Shown: in pieces, positions 17,296 through 25,524 of the stretch
Numbering within the stretch: position 1 is the first letter of the stretch
How the letters are laid out: the number at the start of each line of letters is the position of its first letter
From: Aulosira sp. FACHB-615
GTDB lineage: Bacteria > Cyanobacteriota > Cyanobacteriia > Cyanobacteriales > Nostocaceae
Assembly (NCBI RefSeq): GCF_014698045.1
Contig: NZ_JACJSE010000006.1
Location: 310,001-374,000 of the forward strand
Direction: 5' to 3'
DNA length: 64,000 nt
Notes under the pieces: model-generated
Seen by the model: only the letters and a program-made list of their open reading frames with translations
What the model was told of the DNA's origin: nothing
The model's database searches: none
Made by a program: the position numbers and the translations under genes

Positions 17296-18807
17296 TTGGA
17301 TAGTAAATCTCCATCATCAGGCTATATTTTGGCTTTGGACTTGGGTACAACAGGCAATCGTGCTTTTTTGTTTAACCATGCAGGTCAAATTGTTGGGCAA
17401 GCATATAAAGAACTTACTCAGTATTATCCGCAGCCGGGTTGGTTAGAACATGACCCGGAAGAAATTTGGCGAGATACCTGCTGGGTAATGCAAAATGCGA
17501 TCGCTAATGCTGAAATTGCGCCATCAGATATCGTCGCTTTGGGATTAACTGTACAACGGGAAACCTGCTTAATTTGGGATAAAACCACTGGTAAGCCGCT
17601 ACATAAAGCCATTGTTTGGCAAGACCGCCGCACAGCACCCCTTTGCAATCAATTACAAGCCCAAGGTTACGCCGCCGAAATTTATGACCGCACTGGTTTG
17701 GTGATTGATGCTTATTTTTCGGCAACAAAGTTGAGATGGTTATTAGAAAATGTTGCAGAGATTGATTTAGACAATGTTTTGGCAGGCACAATTGATACTT
17801 GGGTATTGTGGAAATTAACAGGTGGGAAAGTCCACGCAACCGACCACAGCAACGCCAGCCGCACAATGTTAATGAACCTCAAAACCTGCACCTGGGATGA
17901 AAAGTTACTCGAAATATTGCAAATTCCGGCTCAGATTCTGCCCCAGATTCAACCCAGTTTAGGCAAATTTGGTGTGACTGATCAAACTTTGTTGGGTGCG
18001 GAAATTCCGATCACAGCGATTTTAGGCGACCAACAAGCAGCATTATTTGGTCATGGCTGCGATCGCCCTGGGTTAATGAAATGTACTTATGGCACTGGTA
18101 GCTTTTTGGTAGCTCATACAGGTGCAGAAATTGTGCGATCGCAACATCAACTCATTTCCACCTTGGCTTGGACACAAGCGCAAGACAACAGTAATTTAAA
18201 AATTGGTTACGCCTTAGAAGGCAGTATGTTTACTAGTGGCGCTTGTATCCAATGGTTGCGCGATGGCATCAAACTGATCAAAACTGCCGCCGAAACCGAA
18301 GCAATGGCTAACCAAGTGTCAGATAACGGCGGCGTGTATTTTGTCCCTGCCTTTAGTGGACTCGGTGCGCCACACTGGGATATGAATGCTAGAGGAGCTT
18401 TTTTTGGCATTACCGCCAGCGTCCAACCCCAACATTTAGTGCGGGCTGTTTTAGAAGCGATCGCTTACCAAGTTGTGGAAGTTGTTCAAGCCATCAATGC
18501 TTGTTCTCCTACGCCAATGAAGCGGTTAATCGTCGATGGCGGTGCTTGTGAAAATAACTTTCTGATGCAATTTCAAGCCGATGTCTTGGGCATCCCCGTA
18601 GAACGCCCAAAAATGCGCGATACCACCGTACAAGGAGTAGCATTTGCCGCCGGTTTAGCCGTTGGATTTTGGGACAGCTACACCACATTAGTTAATCAAC
18701 GGCAAATAGACCACATCTTTGAGCCTAATCCAGCCAGGAATAACGCCTTGGCTAACTTTAGCACTTGGCAAAAAGCAGTTCAGCGTAGTTTAGCCTGGGT
18801 AGATTAA
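17296..18807 (+). CDS. glpK: Glycerol kinase
   Basis: A FGGY-family carbohydrate kinase that phosphorylates glycerol to glycerol 3-phosphate with ATP in the cytoplasm. Visible motifs are the N-terminal phosphate loop ALDLGTTGNRAFLF, VALGLTVQRETCLIWD, WQDRRTAP, GDQQAALFGHGC, CTYGTGSFL, FSGLGAPHWD and the C-terminal VDGGACENNFLMQFQADVL. The frame is open back to a TTG at 17194, but those residues come from a dispersed repeat. No in-frame ATG precedes the kinase fold. TTG 17296 gives 503 residues, the normal family length, and is my choice. The ALDLGTTGN loop differs from the common ALDQGTTSS. It is not in an operon. Confidence 0.88.
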   Translation: MDSKSPSSGYILALDLGTTGNRAFLFNHAGQIVGQAYKELTQYYPQPGWLEHDPEEIWRDTCWVMQNAIANAEIAPSDIVALGLTVQRETCLIWDKTTGKPLHKAIVWQDRRTAPLCNQLQAQGYAAEIYDRTGLVIDAYFSATKLRWLLENVAEIDLDNVLAGTIDTWVLWKLTGGKVHATDHSNASRTMLMNLKTCTWDEKLLEILQIPAQILPQIQPSLGKFGVTDQTLLGAEIPITAILGDQQAALFGHGCDRPGLMKCTYGTGSFLVAHTGAEIVRSQHQLISTLAWTQAQDNSNLKIGYALEGSMFTSGACIQWLRDGIKLIKTAAETEAMANQVSDNGGVYFVPAFSGLGAPHWDMNARGAFFGITASVQPQHLVRAVLEAIAYQVVEVVQAINACSPTPMKRLIVDGGACENNFLMQFQADVLGIPVERPKMRDTTVQGVAFAAGLAVGFWDSYTTLVNQRQIDHIFEPNPARNNALANFSTWQKAVQRSLAWVD

Positions 18808-18822
18808 GTACGTAGAGAGTAA

Positions 18823-18940
18823 TGAGTGTTGAGTGTTGAGTGTTGAGTGCTGAGTGCTGAGTGCTGAGTGCTGAGTGCTGAGTGCTGAGTGCTGAGTGCT
18901 GAGTGCTGAGTGCTGAGTGCTGAGTGCTGAGTGCTGAGTA
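18823..18940 (+). repeat. Heptanucleotide tandem repeat (GAGTGCT)
   Basis: About sixteen head-to-tail 7-bp units, GAGTGTT at first and then uniform GAGTGCT. This is typical of the short tandemly repeated sequences of heterocystous cyanobacteria. Confidence 0.95.
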
Positions 18941-18958
18941 ATGAGTAAAAAAATTTTC

Positions 18959-19075
18959 CCCTACTCCCCACTCCCTACCCCCTACTCCCTACTCCCCACT
19001 CCCTACCCCCTACTCCCCACTCCCCACTCCCCACTCCCCACTCCCCACTCCCCACCCCCTACTCCCCACTCCCCT
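18959..19075 (+). repeat. CTCCCCA/CTCCCTA tandem repeat
   Basis: About sixteen 7-bp units of the CTCCCCA/CTCCCTA/CCCCCTA kind. The repeat reaches into the 3' end of the leftward gene that stops at 19059 and supplies its last codons and stop. Confidence 0.9.
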
Positions 19076-20072
19076 TACGAACTAACTTTGTATCCCAAGT
19101 GTAAAAGCCGACTGTATCAGGCATTCTAGAGAATCTTCCTATGCGATAACCGCGTGAGAGTTCATTTAGTACCTTACTTTTCACTTCTCGCACTTCTTCT
19201 GCGTTCAGATTGCCATAAATTCCCGTGATGACTTCAGCCACGCTAAAAACTTTCCCTGGATGTTGCCTAAAGAAAATAGTTAAAGCATCAATCAAAAATT
19301 GTCCTTCATAGGCTTTGAGCATTGGAACAACTTTTGCTTGTGGTACGACAACCGGTTTCTTCTTAGTTTTCCCAGTCTTAGAGTTACTGGTGGTTTGATT
19401 GGTGGTGACTAAACTCAAATCTAGGGTGTAACAACCAGGTTCATTCGGTATACCAAACCAAGCTTGTCTTTCTCTACCTTGGGTGAGTGAAGATTGCACT
19501 CTACCTTTGACCACTTTAAAGACATGGGGGTCTAAGTCACCATAAAGCGATCGCACAATGAAATCTATGTGGCAAACAGTACCCAGATGTTGTTCTAATA
19601 GCTGTTTGATAGCTTCCATCCGAGTTAAAGAGTTATACTCACTCAACATCGGAATATCTACATTGTTCAGCGAGAAATCTCTGTTTGAGAAACTAAAGTC
19701 TGTAGCTGGGGACTCGTTGACGTTGGTTGTTGCAGCAGAACTATCTGTTTCTAATGCTTCTGTGTTTGGTTGTGGTGAATCTGGATGCGCCGCTAATTCA
19801 CCATCAGATTTCTGAGATGAAGGAGATAAAAGTAAATCTTCTTTAGAGGCCGAAAGCATTTCGTTCACAACTTCAACCGTCAGTAGCTTGTTGTTAGCTT
19901 CTGAAAGTGACGACCAACTAGATAACAAACCTTCAACATTATCGAGTTGCGATCGCGCCTGATTGTATAAAGTGCCATATTCTTCAACCAATCGCGCATA
20001 GTAGTCTCGTAACTCTAACAAAGGCGTGATTAATGATTGTGGGGGTGGTTCCAATTGCAATTGCGGTTTCAT
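19059..20072 (-). CDS. Conserved-looking protein with duplicated winged-helix-like module
   Basis: 337 residues. The N-terminal 60 form a likely coiled coil (LLELRDYYARLVEEYGTLYNQARSQL). A Ser/Asn/Asp-rich linker follows (about 80-150). Two related modules come after it, at about 152-222 and 270-332. Both read LxxHxGxVxxxxxVIxxxYGDL, then V.K.V...L..G...W/RFxxxPxxxGxYTxD, an internal duplication that looks like a winged-helix or helical DNA/RNA-binding fold. A Lys-rich spacer (KTGKTKKKP) lies between them. The last residues (KGSGE) and the stop come from the adjacent heptad repeat, so the native C-terminus has probably been replaced. It starts 11 bp after the zinc-ribbon gene and is likely co-transcribed. 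Function unknown. Confidence 0.65.
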   Translation of the reverse strand: MKPQLQLEPPPQSLITPLLELRDYYARLVEEYGTLYNQARSQLDNVEGLLSSWSSLSEANNKLLTVEVVNEMLSASKEDLLLSPSSQKSDGELAAHPDSPQPNTEALETDSSAATTNVNESPATDFSFSNRDFSLNNVDIPMLSEYNSLTRMEAIKQLLEQHLGTVCHIDFIVRSLYGDLDPHVFKVVKGRVQSSLTQGRERQAWFGIPNEPGCYTLDLSLVTTNQTTSNSKTGKTKKKPVVVPQAKVVPMLKAYEGQFLIDALTIFFRQHPGKVFSVAEVITGIYGNLNAEEVREVKSKVLNELSRGYRIGRFSRMPDTVGFYTWDTKLVRKGSGE

Positions 20073-20083
20073 AAAGCGTTACA

Positions 20084-20329
20084 TCAACCCAACGTGGTGT
20101 CACTTGTATAAGTCATTGGCCTTGGTTTGGCTTTTTGAGATGGCTGCGGAGATTTGCGTGGTGCTTGTGGGGGACGGCAGCTTTCGCAATATAAAGGACG
20201 AGGGCCAAAAGTCTCGCGTTTAGTTGTCTGATTGCATTCTTTACAGACAAAGTGAAACACCCTGGTGTGAATTAGTCTTTTATGCGCTCTAACAGTGTAT
20301 TCCTGCACGTCTATATATTTACTTGCCAT
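20084..20329 (-). CDS. Small zinc-ribbon protein
   Basis: 81 residues with two Cys pairs, FVCKECNQ and LYCESC, spaced 16 residues apart as in a zinc ribbon. The basic, Pro-rich C-terminal tail (PPQAPRKSPQPSQKAKPRP) suggests nucleic-acid binding. It directly precedes the duplicated winged-helix-like gene by 11 bp on the same strand, so the pair probably works together. No specific family recognised. Confidence 0.65.
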   Translation of the reverse strand: MASKYIDVQEYTVRAHKRLIHTRVFHFVCKECNQTTKRETFGPRPLYCESCRPPQAPRKSPQPSQKAKPRPMTYTSDTTLG

Positions 20330-20683
20330 AGTCCAGAAACGTGAATTTCAATTCTATCAATATAGCTATTCAAGCAAATGAAATTGAATCAGTGTGTGTT
20401 GATTTGTAAGTTTTATTCAAATCCATGATTCATTCTCAAACCTGAAGTTGCAAATATTGCATCAAGGTAAATCAACACTCACCAATTTACTCTCTTCAGA
20501 CAGAGACATCCGTAATTCATCTAACTTAAATAGCATTGACGCATAAAAATGAACAATCAAGGGTCGAGGAGAGGGTGAAGGGGTGTAAAAGTCAAGGATT
20601 CCACACAAAAAATTGTTTGTTAACCCATCAGGTGAGCGATCGAGGAGTTGTTTGAATCTACTTTTTTGGCATCGCCATAAATA
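20330..20683. other. Intergenic region, no gene seen
   Basis: About 350 bp before a MITE. A frame on the minus strand could encode 77 residues but begins inside the MITE and shows no protein-like pattern. It contains the promoter for the leftward zinc-ribbon operon. Confidence 0.4.
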
Positions 20684-20812
20684 TATAGGACTCATATTTG
20701 ATTTGGGAAAAAAATCAGTACACTCAGATCAGGCTTCTTTCCTACTCCCGACTCCCCATTCCCTATTCCCTAACTACACAAATAAATTCAGAAATCAAAC
20801 CGGATTCCTATA
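20684..20812. mobile_element. MITE family 1, short form (129 bp)
   Basis: Ends TATAGGACTCATATTTGATTT and its partner finishing GGATTCCTATA. The interior includes ATCAGTACACTCAGATCAGGC and CCTACTCCCGACTCCCC. The whole is the reverse complement of the copy at 38633-38762. No coding capacity. Confidence 0.8.
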
Positions 20813-20857
20813 GGTGATGCTTAGAATGATTGATTCATCCGATGATGGTAGAAGTTG

Positions 20858-21865
20858 ATGAAAGCTTACGAAATCCAAAGTGATGCCGGCATTGATGCTT
20901 TAAAATTAGTTGATCGCCCCCAACCAGAACCCACAGCCGGACAAGTCCTCATTAAGGTAAGAGCCACATCTTTAAATTACCGTGACTTGTTAGTAGCTGA
21001 GGGCAACTACGGTTCTAAATTGACATATCCGCTAATTCCTATGTCTGATGGTGCGGGGGAAGTTGTCGCCGTGGGTGAAGGTGTGACAAGGGTAAAAACA
21101 GGCGATCGCGTCGCCGGGATTTTCTTTCAAACTTGGATTGACGACTCCCCAACCAGACAGAAAATGAAGTCTGATTTAGGTGGCAGCATTGACGGAATGC
21201 TTGCTGAATACGTTGTACTAGACCAAAATGGGCTAGTAATCTTACCTGATCACCTCTCCTACACCCAAGCAGCCACTTTACCCTGCGCTGCTGTCACTGC
21301 TTGGCACGCCTTAGTTACAAAAGGTCACATTCGCACCAATCACACTATATTATTGCTGGGTACTGGCGGAGTTTCGATATTTGCCCTTCAGTTTGCCAAA
21401 CTCCACAATGCAAAAGTCATCATTACTTCTAGCAGCGATGAGAAATTAGCCCGCGCCAAACAACTAGGTGCAGATGAAATTATCAATTACAAAACCACAC
21501 CAAATTGGCAACAGCAAGTTTATGAGTTAACAAATCGCCTTGGTGTAGATCACGTCATCGAAGTGGGTGGTGCAGGTACTTTACCACAATCACTCCAAGC
21601 CGCCAGAATTGGAGGACGTGTGAGCTTAATCGGTGTGCTGACAAGAGGCGGTGACATTGATCCTATGCCCATATTAGCTAAAAGTCTTACCTTACAAGGC
21701 ATTTATGTAGGCAGTCGAGAAATGTTTGAAATGATGAATCAAGCAATATCTCACCATCAAATCTTTCCCATAATTGATTCTGTGTTTCCATTCACCGCCG
21801 CCCCAGAAGCATATCGCTACCTCGAAACTGCTGCCCACTTTGGTAAAGTCGTGATTGAAATTTAA
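20858..21865 (+). CDS. Zinc-independent medium-chain dehydrogenase (quinone-oxidoreductase-like)
   Basis: 335 residues in the MDR superfamily. The GroES-like catalytic half (1-125) has ATSLNYRDLLVAEGNYG, PLIPMSDGAGEVVAVGEGV and the LPDHLSYTQAATLPCAAVTAW hinge. A Rossmann half follows with the NADPH loop LLGTGGVSIFALQFAKL. The structural-zinc cysteine cluster of alcohol dehydrogenases is absent, so the protein is more likely an NADPH-dependent quinone or enone reductase. ATG 20858 is preferred over the overlapping TTG. A MITE lies just upstream. The next gene (arsM) is on the same strand but 186 bp away and separated by a repeat, so linkage is not assured. Confidence 0.85.
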   Translation: MKAYEIQSDAGIDALKLVDRPQPEPTAGQVLIKVRATSLNYRDLLVAEGNYGSKLTYPLIPMSDGAGEVVAVGEGVTRVKTGDRVAGIFFQTWIDDSPTRQKMKSDLGGSIDGMLAEYVVLDQNGLVILPDHLSYTQAATLPCAAVTAWHALVTKGHIRTNHTILLLGTGGVSIFALQFAKLHNAKVIITSSSDEKLARAKQLGADEIINYKTTPNWQQQVYELTNRLGVDHVIEVGGAGTLPQSLQAARIGGRVSLIGVLTRGGDIDPMPILAKSLTLQGIYVGSREMFEMMNQAISHHQIFPIIDSVFPFTAAPEAYRYLETAAHFGKVVIEI

Positions 21866-21878
21866 ATTCACACTACCC

Positions 21879-21931
21879 TTCTCCCAAAGGGAGACGCTAT
21901 GCGAACGGGAAGCCGTGCGAAGCGCGTCTAC
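21879..21931. repeat. Short dispersed repeat (CTTCTCCCAAAGGGAGACGC type)
   Basis: The palindromic core CTTCTCCC/GGGAGA continues as GACGCTATGCGAACGGGAAG. A shorter relative (GCGTCTCCGTCAGGAGAAG) is embedded in the dehydrogenase remnant near 33691-33710. Confidence 0.6.
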
Positions 21932-22051
21932 ATACTTCACACTTTATATTTCATACTTTCTCTCTCAGGATAAATTCATTTAGGCGATACTTGGTTATAT
22001 TAGGATGCACAGAGTTGAGTATTCCTGAAAAAACCTAATATCCCGACTTTC

Positions 22052-23020
22052 ATGACTTATTTAGAAACAGCAGCAGAATTTTACCGTGAAGTGGCAGAAA
22101 CACCCGAAGTAGGACTTTGTTGTGTCCAAAGTTCACCCTTGCAATTCCCTGGCTTAAAAATTCCTTTGCCGATGCAAGAAATGAACTATGGTTGTGGTAC
22201 AACGGTTCACCCAACAGAACTGATCAACCAACCAACTGTGCTGTATGTTGGCGTGGGCGGTGGATTAGAAGCGTTACAATTCGCTTATTTTTCTCGTTAT
22301 GCTGGTGCGGTAATTGCTGTTGAACCTGTGGCTGCTATGCGAGAGGCTGCTACACGTAACCTCGAAATTGCCGCCACCGAAAACTCTTGGTTTAATCCTA
22401 ATTTTGTCGAAATTCGCCCAGGTGATGCTTTTAATTTGCCTGTAGCTGATGCTTCGGTGGATATTGTCGCCCAGAATTGCCTGTTCAACATTTTTGAACC
22501 AGAAGATTTAACCAGAGCTTTAAAAGAAGCATATCGTGTGCTGAAACCCGGTGGACGTTTGCAAATGAGTGACCCCATTGCAACCAGTCCAATTCCTACC
22601 CATCTTCAACAAGATGAGCAACTACGCGCTATGTGTTTGTCAGGCGCAATTACCTACGACGAGTATACTCAGCGCATAATTGATGCTGGTTTCGGACAAA
22701 TTGAAATTCGCGCCCGTCGCCCTTATCGTTTACTGGATGCTCAAACTTACAACTTAGAAGCAAACCTATTACTAGAAAGTCTTGATTCAGTGGCTTTTAA
22801 AGTTGCAATTCCAGAAGATGGCGCTTGTATTTTTACTGGCAAAACAGCCATTTACTTTGGTACAGCAGCTTTATTTGATGATGGCGCAGGACATCTGCTT
22901 CAGCGTGGGATTCCCGCCGCAGTCTGTGACAAAACGGCTGCTAAACTGGCGACTTTAGAGCCGCAGCAAATCATAATTACTGATTCAACCTGGCACTATA
23001 ACGGTGGTGGTTGCTGTTAA
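22052..23020 (+). CDS. arsM: Arsenosugar-pathway arsenite methyltransferase
   Basis: 322 residues. A SAM-dependent methyltransferase core (about 60-190: VLYVGVGGGLEALQFAYFSR as motif I, RPGDAFNLPVADASVDIVAQNCLFN, AYRVLKPGGRLQMSDP) is combined with arsenic-binding cysteines at the N-terminus (EVGLCCVQS, YGCGTT). A C-terminal extension ends in GGGCC. This layout is that of the ArsM variant found with ArsS in arsenosugar biosynthesis, where arsenite is methylated before sugar attachment. The arsS gene 1.2 kb downstream and a phosphate-type transporter between them form one functional group. The transporter begins 14 bp after the arsM stop, so co-transcription is likely. Confidence 0.88.
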   Translation: MTYLETAAEFYREVAETPEVGLCCVQSSPLQFPGLKIPLPMQEMNYGCGTTVHPTELINQPTVLYVGVGGGLEALQFAYFSRYAGAVIAVEPVAAMREAATRNLEIAATENSWFNPNFVEIRPGDAFNLPVADASVDIVAQNCLFNIFEPEDLTRALKEAYRVLKPGGRLQMSDPIATSPIPTHLQQDEQLRAMCLSGAITYDEYTQRIIDAGFGQIEIRARRPYRLLDAQTYNLEANLLLESLDSVAFKVAIPEDGACIFTGKTAIYFGTAALFDDGAGHLLQRGIPAAVCDKTAAKLATLEPQQIIITDSTWHYNGGGCC

Positions 23021-23034
23021 AATTAAAACCCAAA

Positions 23035-23994
23035 ATGTTAATTATTAGTTTATTTTTGGCTACGTTATTTCTGGCATACTCTCATGGAGCAAATGATAAT
23101 TTTAAGGGTGTAGCAACACTGTTTGGTAGTGGCACAACTAGCTACCAAACGGCGATTGTGTGGGCAACTATTATGACCTTTGCTGGTGCAGTTTCTTCGA
23201 TATTTATGGCTGGTACATTAGTCCAAAACTTTTCGGGACAAGGTATTTTTCCCGATGAAATTGCTAATGTGCCAGAAATTCATTTAGCAGTGGCGATCGC
23301 ATCTGGTGTTACAGTGTTAATGGCTGCTTTGACAGGGTTTCCAATTTCGACAACTCACAGTTTAACAGGTGGGTTATTAGGGGCGGGATTAGTTGCGATC
23401 GGTCTCAAGGTTAATTTTAGTGTATTACTTAGATATTTTGTTTTACCTTTAGTATTGAGTCCCATAATTGCAATTTTATTAGCAGCAGGTCTTTATAAAT
23501 TATTTGTATATACTGATTCTAAGTTTAACTTATTGTCTAATCAAAAGCTCGTAGATACACTGCATTTTATCAGTGCAGCAGTTGTCAGTTTTGCCAGAGG
23601 CTTCAGTCAAACTCCCAAGTTAGTTTCGATTATTCTGATTATTGAATATTTTTCCATTCAAGGTGGAATGTTAACCATTGCAATGGCGATGGGATTAGGT
23701 GGGTTACTCAATTCTCAAAGAATTGCTGCCACCATGAGTACAAGACTGGCTACTATAGATTCTACTCAAGGTTTGTCTGCAAATTTCGTGACCGGATTTT
23801 TAGCGATCGCAGCAACTTATTTTGGTTTACCTATTTCTACAACTCATGTTGCAGTTAGTTCCATTGTTGGCGCTGGCTTAACCGCAAAACAAGTATATTT
23901 ACGTGTTTTCTGGCAAATAATTTTTGCTTGGATTTTTACTTTACCCGCCACAGCAATTATTAGTGGTATAGCTTATAGATTATTACAAGGCTAA
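23035..23994 (+). CDS. PiT-family (inorganic phosphate) transporter in the arsenosugar cluster
   Basis: 319 residues, about ten membrane helices, cytoplasmic membrane. The first PiT signature is present as YSHGANDNFKGVATLFG. FPISTTHSLTGGLLGAG and LPISTTHVAVSSIVGAGL are the two family SxTH repeats. The second GxND signature is replaced by FARGFSQTPKLVSI, so the two halves are not equivalent as in typical phosphate carriers. The frame opens at a TTG inside arsM (23011), but ATG 23035 begins the first helix and is preferred. Lying between arsM and arsS, it may move phosphate, arsenate or an arsenic intermediate; that is inference. Confidence 0.82.
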   Translation: MLIISLFLATLFLAYSHGANDNFKGVATLFGSGTTSYQTAIVWATIMTFAGAVSSIFMAGTLVQNFSGQGIFPDEIANVPEIHLAVAIASGVTVLMAALTGFPISTTHSLTGGLLGAGLVAIGLKVNFSVLLRYFVLPLVLSPIIAILLAAGLYKLFVYTDSKFNLLSNQKLVDTLHFISAAVVSFARGFSQTPKLVSIILIIEYFSIQGGMLTIAMAMGLGGLLNSQRIAATMSTRLATIDSTQGLSANFVTGFLAIAATYFGLPISTTHVAVSSIVGAGLTAKQVYLRVFWQIIFAWIFTLPATAIISGIAYRLLQG

Positions 23995-24139
23995 AGATAT
24001 TAATAATTCGGAAGTCAGAATCCAGCATGATTAACCAGCTTTGCTGAGGCAAAAAATTTAACTAGTTTAGACTTATGATTTATTAAACCCTGCTCAATTC
24101 CGAAGTATAGATTATGTATTCTTAAAAAAACATTTATCG

Positions 24140-24223
24140 ACAGCGTTTTTCACTCCAATAAGGTACATTCATCTAGTCTCTAGCCCCTATTAACTTGTAC
24201 TGCACTCAACCGAAAAACGCTGT
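24140..24223. repeat. 84-bp element with 12-bp inverted ends
   Basis: Perfect 12-bp inverted ends, ACAGCGTTTTTC (24140-24151) and GAAAAACGCTGT (24212-24223). A half copy begins at 12369. It lies in the gap between the transporter gene and arsS and could place an inverted repeat in the operon transcript. Confidence 0.65.
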
Positions 24224-24263
24224 TAGCTGTATTTTTTCTAGTTTAAATTAGGAATATCAACTC

Positions 24264-25253
24264 ATGCAAACTACCTCAAAATGTACTACCTTTAACCAGA
24301 AATTAAATACACCATTAACTAAAAAGCCAATTACTGTTTTGCAAATTAACCTGGGTAAACGTTGCAACCTTGCTTGCAACCATTGTCATGTTGAAGCCAG
24401 CCCAAAACGTACAGAAGAACTGTCTCCAGAAATTTGCACACAGTTAATTGAATTAATCCATAAATTTCCCGAAATTGAAATTGTTGATTTGACTGGTGGC
24501 GCACCAGAAATGAATTATGGATTTAAATTATTAGTAGAAGCTGCTAGAGCAACTAATAAACAAGTAATCGTCCGCTCTAACTTGACTATTTACTTTGTCG
24601 AAGGCTTTGGTGATTTACCAGAATATTTTGCCCAAAATCAAGTGAGAATAGTTGCGTCTCTGCCTTGTTATTTAGCCGATAATGTTGATAAAATGCGCGG
24701 CGCTGGTGTTTTTGATGATTCTATCAAAGCTTTGCAGTGGCTGAACCGCGTTGGCTATGGTCATGAACCTAACTTAATTTTAGATTTAGTTTACAATCCC
24801 CAGTTACCTACAGGGGAAAAATTTGCTTTAGCACCTGAACAACAGCAGTTGGAGCAAGATTACAAAAAATTTCTAATAGATAATTTTAATATTCAATTTA
24901 ATAATTTATTTACAATTACAAATCTACCAGTTGGTAGAACTAAGCTGTATTTAGAGCGTAAACAACTCTACATCCCCTATCTCCAATTTTTAGAATCCCA
25001 TTTTAACGTCGGTACTGTTGAGCATTTAATGTGTCGAAATGAACTTTCGATTGATTATTTAGGAAATGTATATGATTGTGATTTCAACCAAATGATGAAT
25101 CTACCCGCCAAAAATACCAACGGGGAAAACTTAACAGTAGCTAAATTGTTAGCAGCTAGTAATTTAGACTTAATTTCTGAAGTCCAAACAGCCGCTTATT
25201 GCTATGGCTGTACAGCAGGGAGTGGTTCTAGCTGTGGTGGAGCTTTAGTTTAA
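24264..25253 (+). CDS. arsS: Arsenosugar biosynthesis radical SAM protein
   Basis: 329 residues. The radical-SAM iron-sulfur motif is CNLACNHC (Cx3Cx2C) near residue 37. It is followed by DLTGGAPEMNYGF, the SAM-binding region of the family. The C-terminal Cys cluster AAYCYGCTAGSGSSCGG is characteristic of ArsS; in some organisms the first Cys position is selenocysteine. ArsS adds the deoxyadenosyl moiety to methylated arsenic, giving the precursor of oxo-arsenosugars. The ATG has an AGGA site 10 bp upstream. It is separated from the transporter by 269 bp containing an 84-bp repeat, so it may have its own promoter. Confidence 0.9.
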   Translation: MQTTSKCTTFNQKLNTPLTKKPITVLQINLGKRCNLACNHCHVEASPKRTEELSPEICTQLIELIHKFPEIEIVDLTGGAPEMNYGFKLLVEAARATNKQVIVRSNLTIYFVEGFGDLPEYFAQNQVRIVASLPCYLADNVDKMRGAGVFDDSIKALQWLNRVGYGHEPNLILDLVYNPQLPTGEKFALAPEQQQLEQDYKKFLIDNFNIQFNNLFTITNLPVGRTKLYLERKQLYIPYLQFLESHFNVGTVEHLMCRNELSIDYLGNVYDCDFNQMMNLPAKNTNGENLTVAKLLAASNLDLISEVQTAAYCYGCTAGSGSSCGGALV

Positions 25254-25365
25254 AATTAACTACAGAAAGCATAAAAAACCTAAGAATTTAGGTTTATGTC
25301 ATCAAACGATAATCTTGCTGCAAATTTTATTAAGTATGGGTCAATAATCTTCTGATGGGTTATAT

Positions 25366-25436
25366 GATGAGATCAGTTAAGTCTCCTCACACCACACTAT
25401 AAAACCGTAGAAATTATATTTTTCTACGGTTTTTAT
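25366..25436 (+). ncRNA. yfr1: Yfr1-like small RNA
   Basis: Carries the ultraconserved Yfr1 unpaired core CTCCTCACACCAC (25383-25395). It is preceded by GAGATCAGTTAAGT and followed by a strong terminator hairpin (ACCGTAGAAA with TTTCTACGGT) and a T-run. A TTATAT box (25360-25365) lies just upstream, so the 5' end is probably near 25370. The same arrangement occurs at 8265-8336. It is an independent transcript in the gap after arsS. Confidence 0.72.
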
Positions 25437-25524
25437 TTTGTCTCAAAAGGGTATAGGCTAAATTCATACTAAGTTGCTTTCAGAAATAGTATTTCTACTC
25501 CCACCCAAAGTAGAGGCTTTGAAG

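Noticed and set aside
18941..19129. 62-codon frame rich in LPTPYSLLPTP
   Set aside because: Encoded by the CTCCCCA heptad repeat.
20462..20695. 77-codon minus-strand frame
   Set aside because: It begins inside a MITE and shows no conserved pattern.
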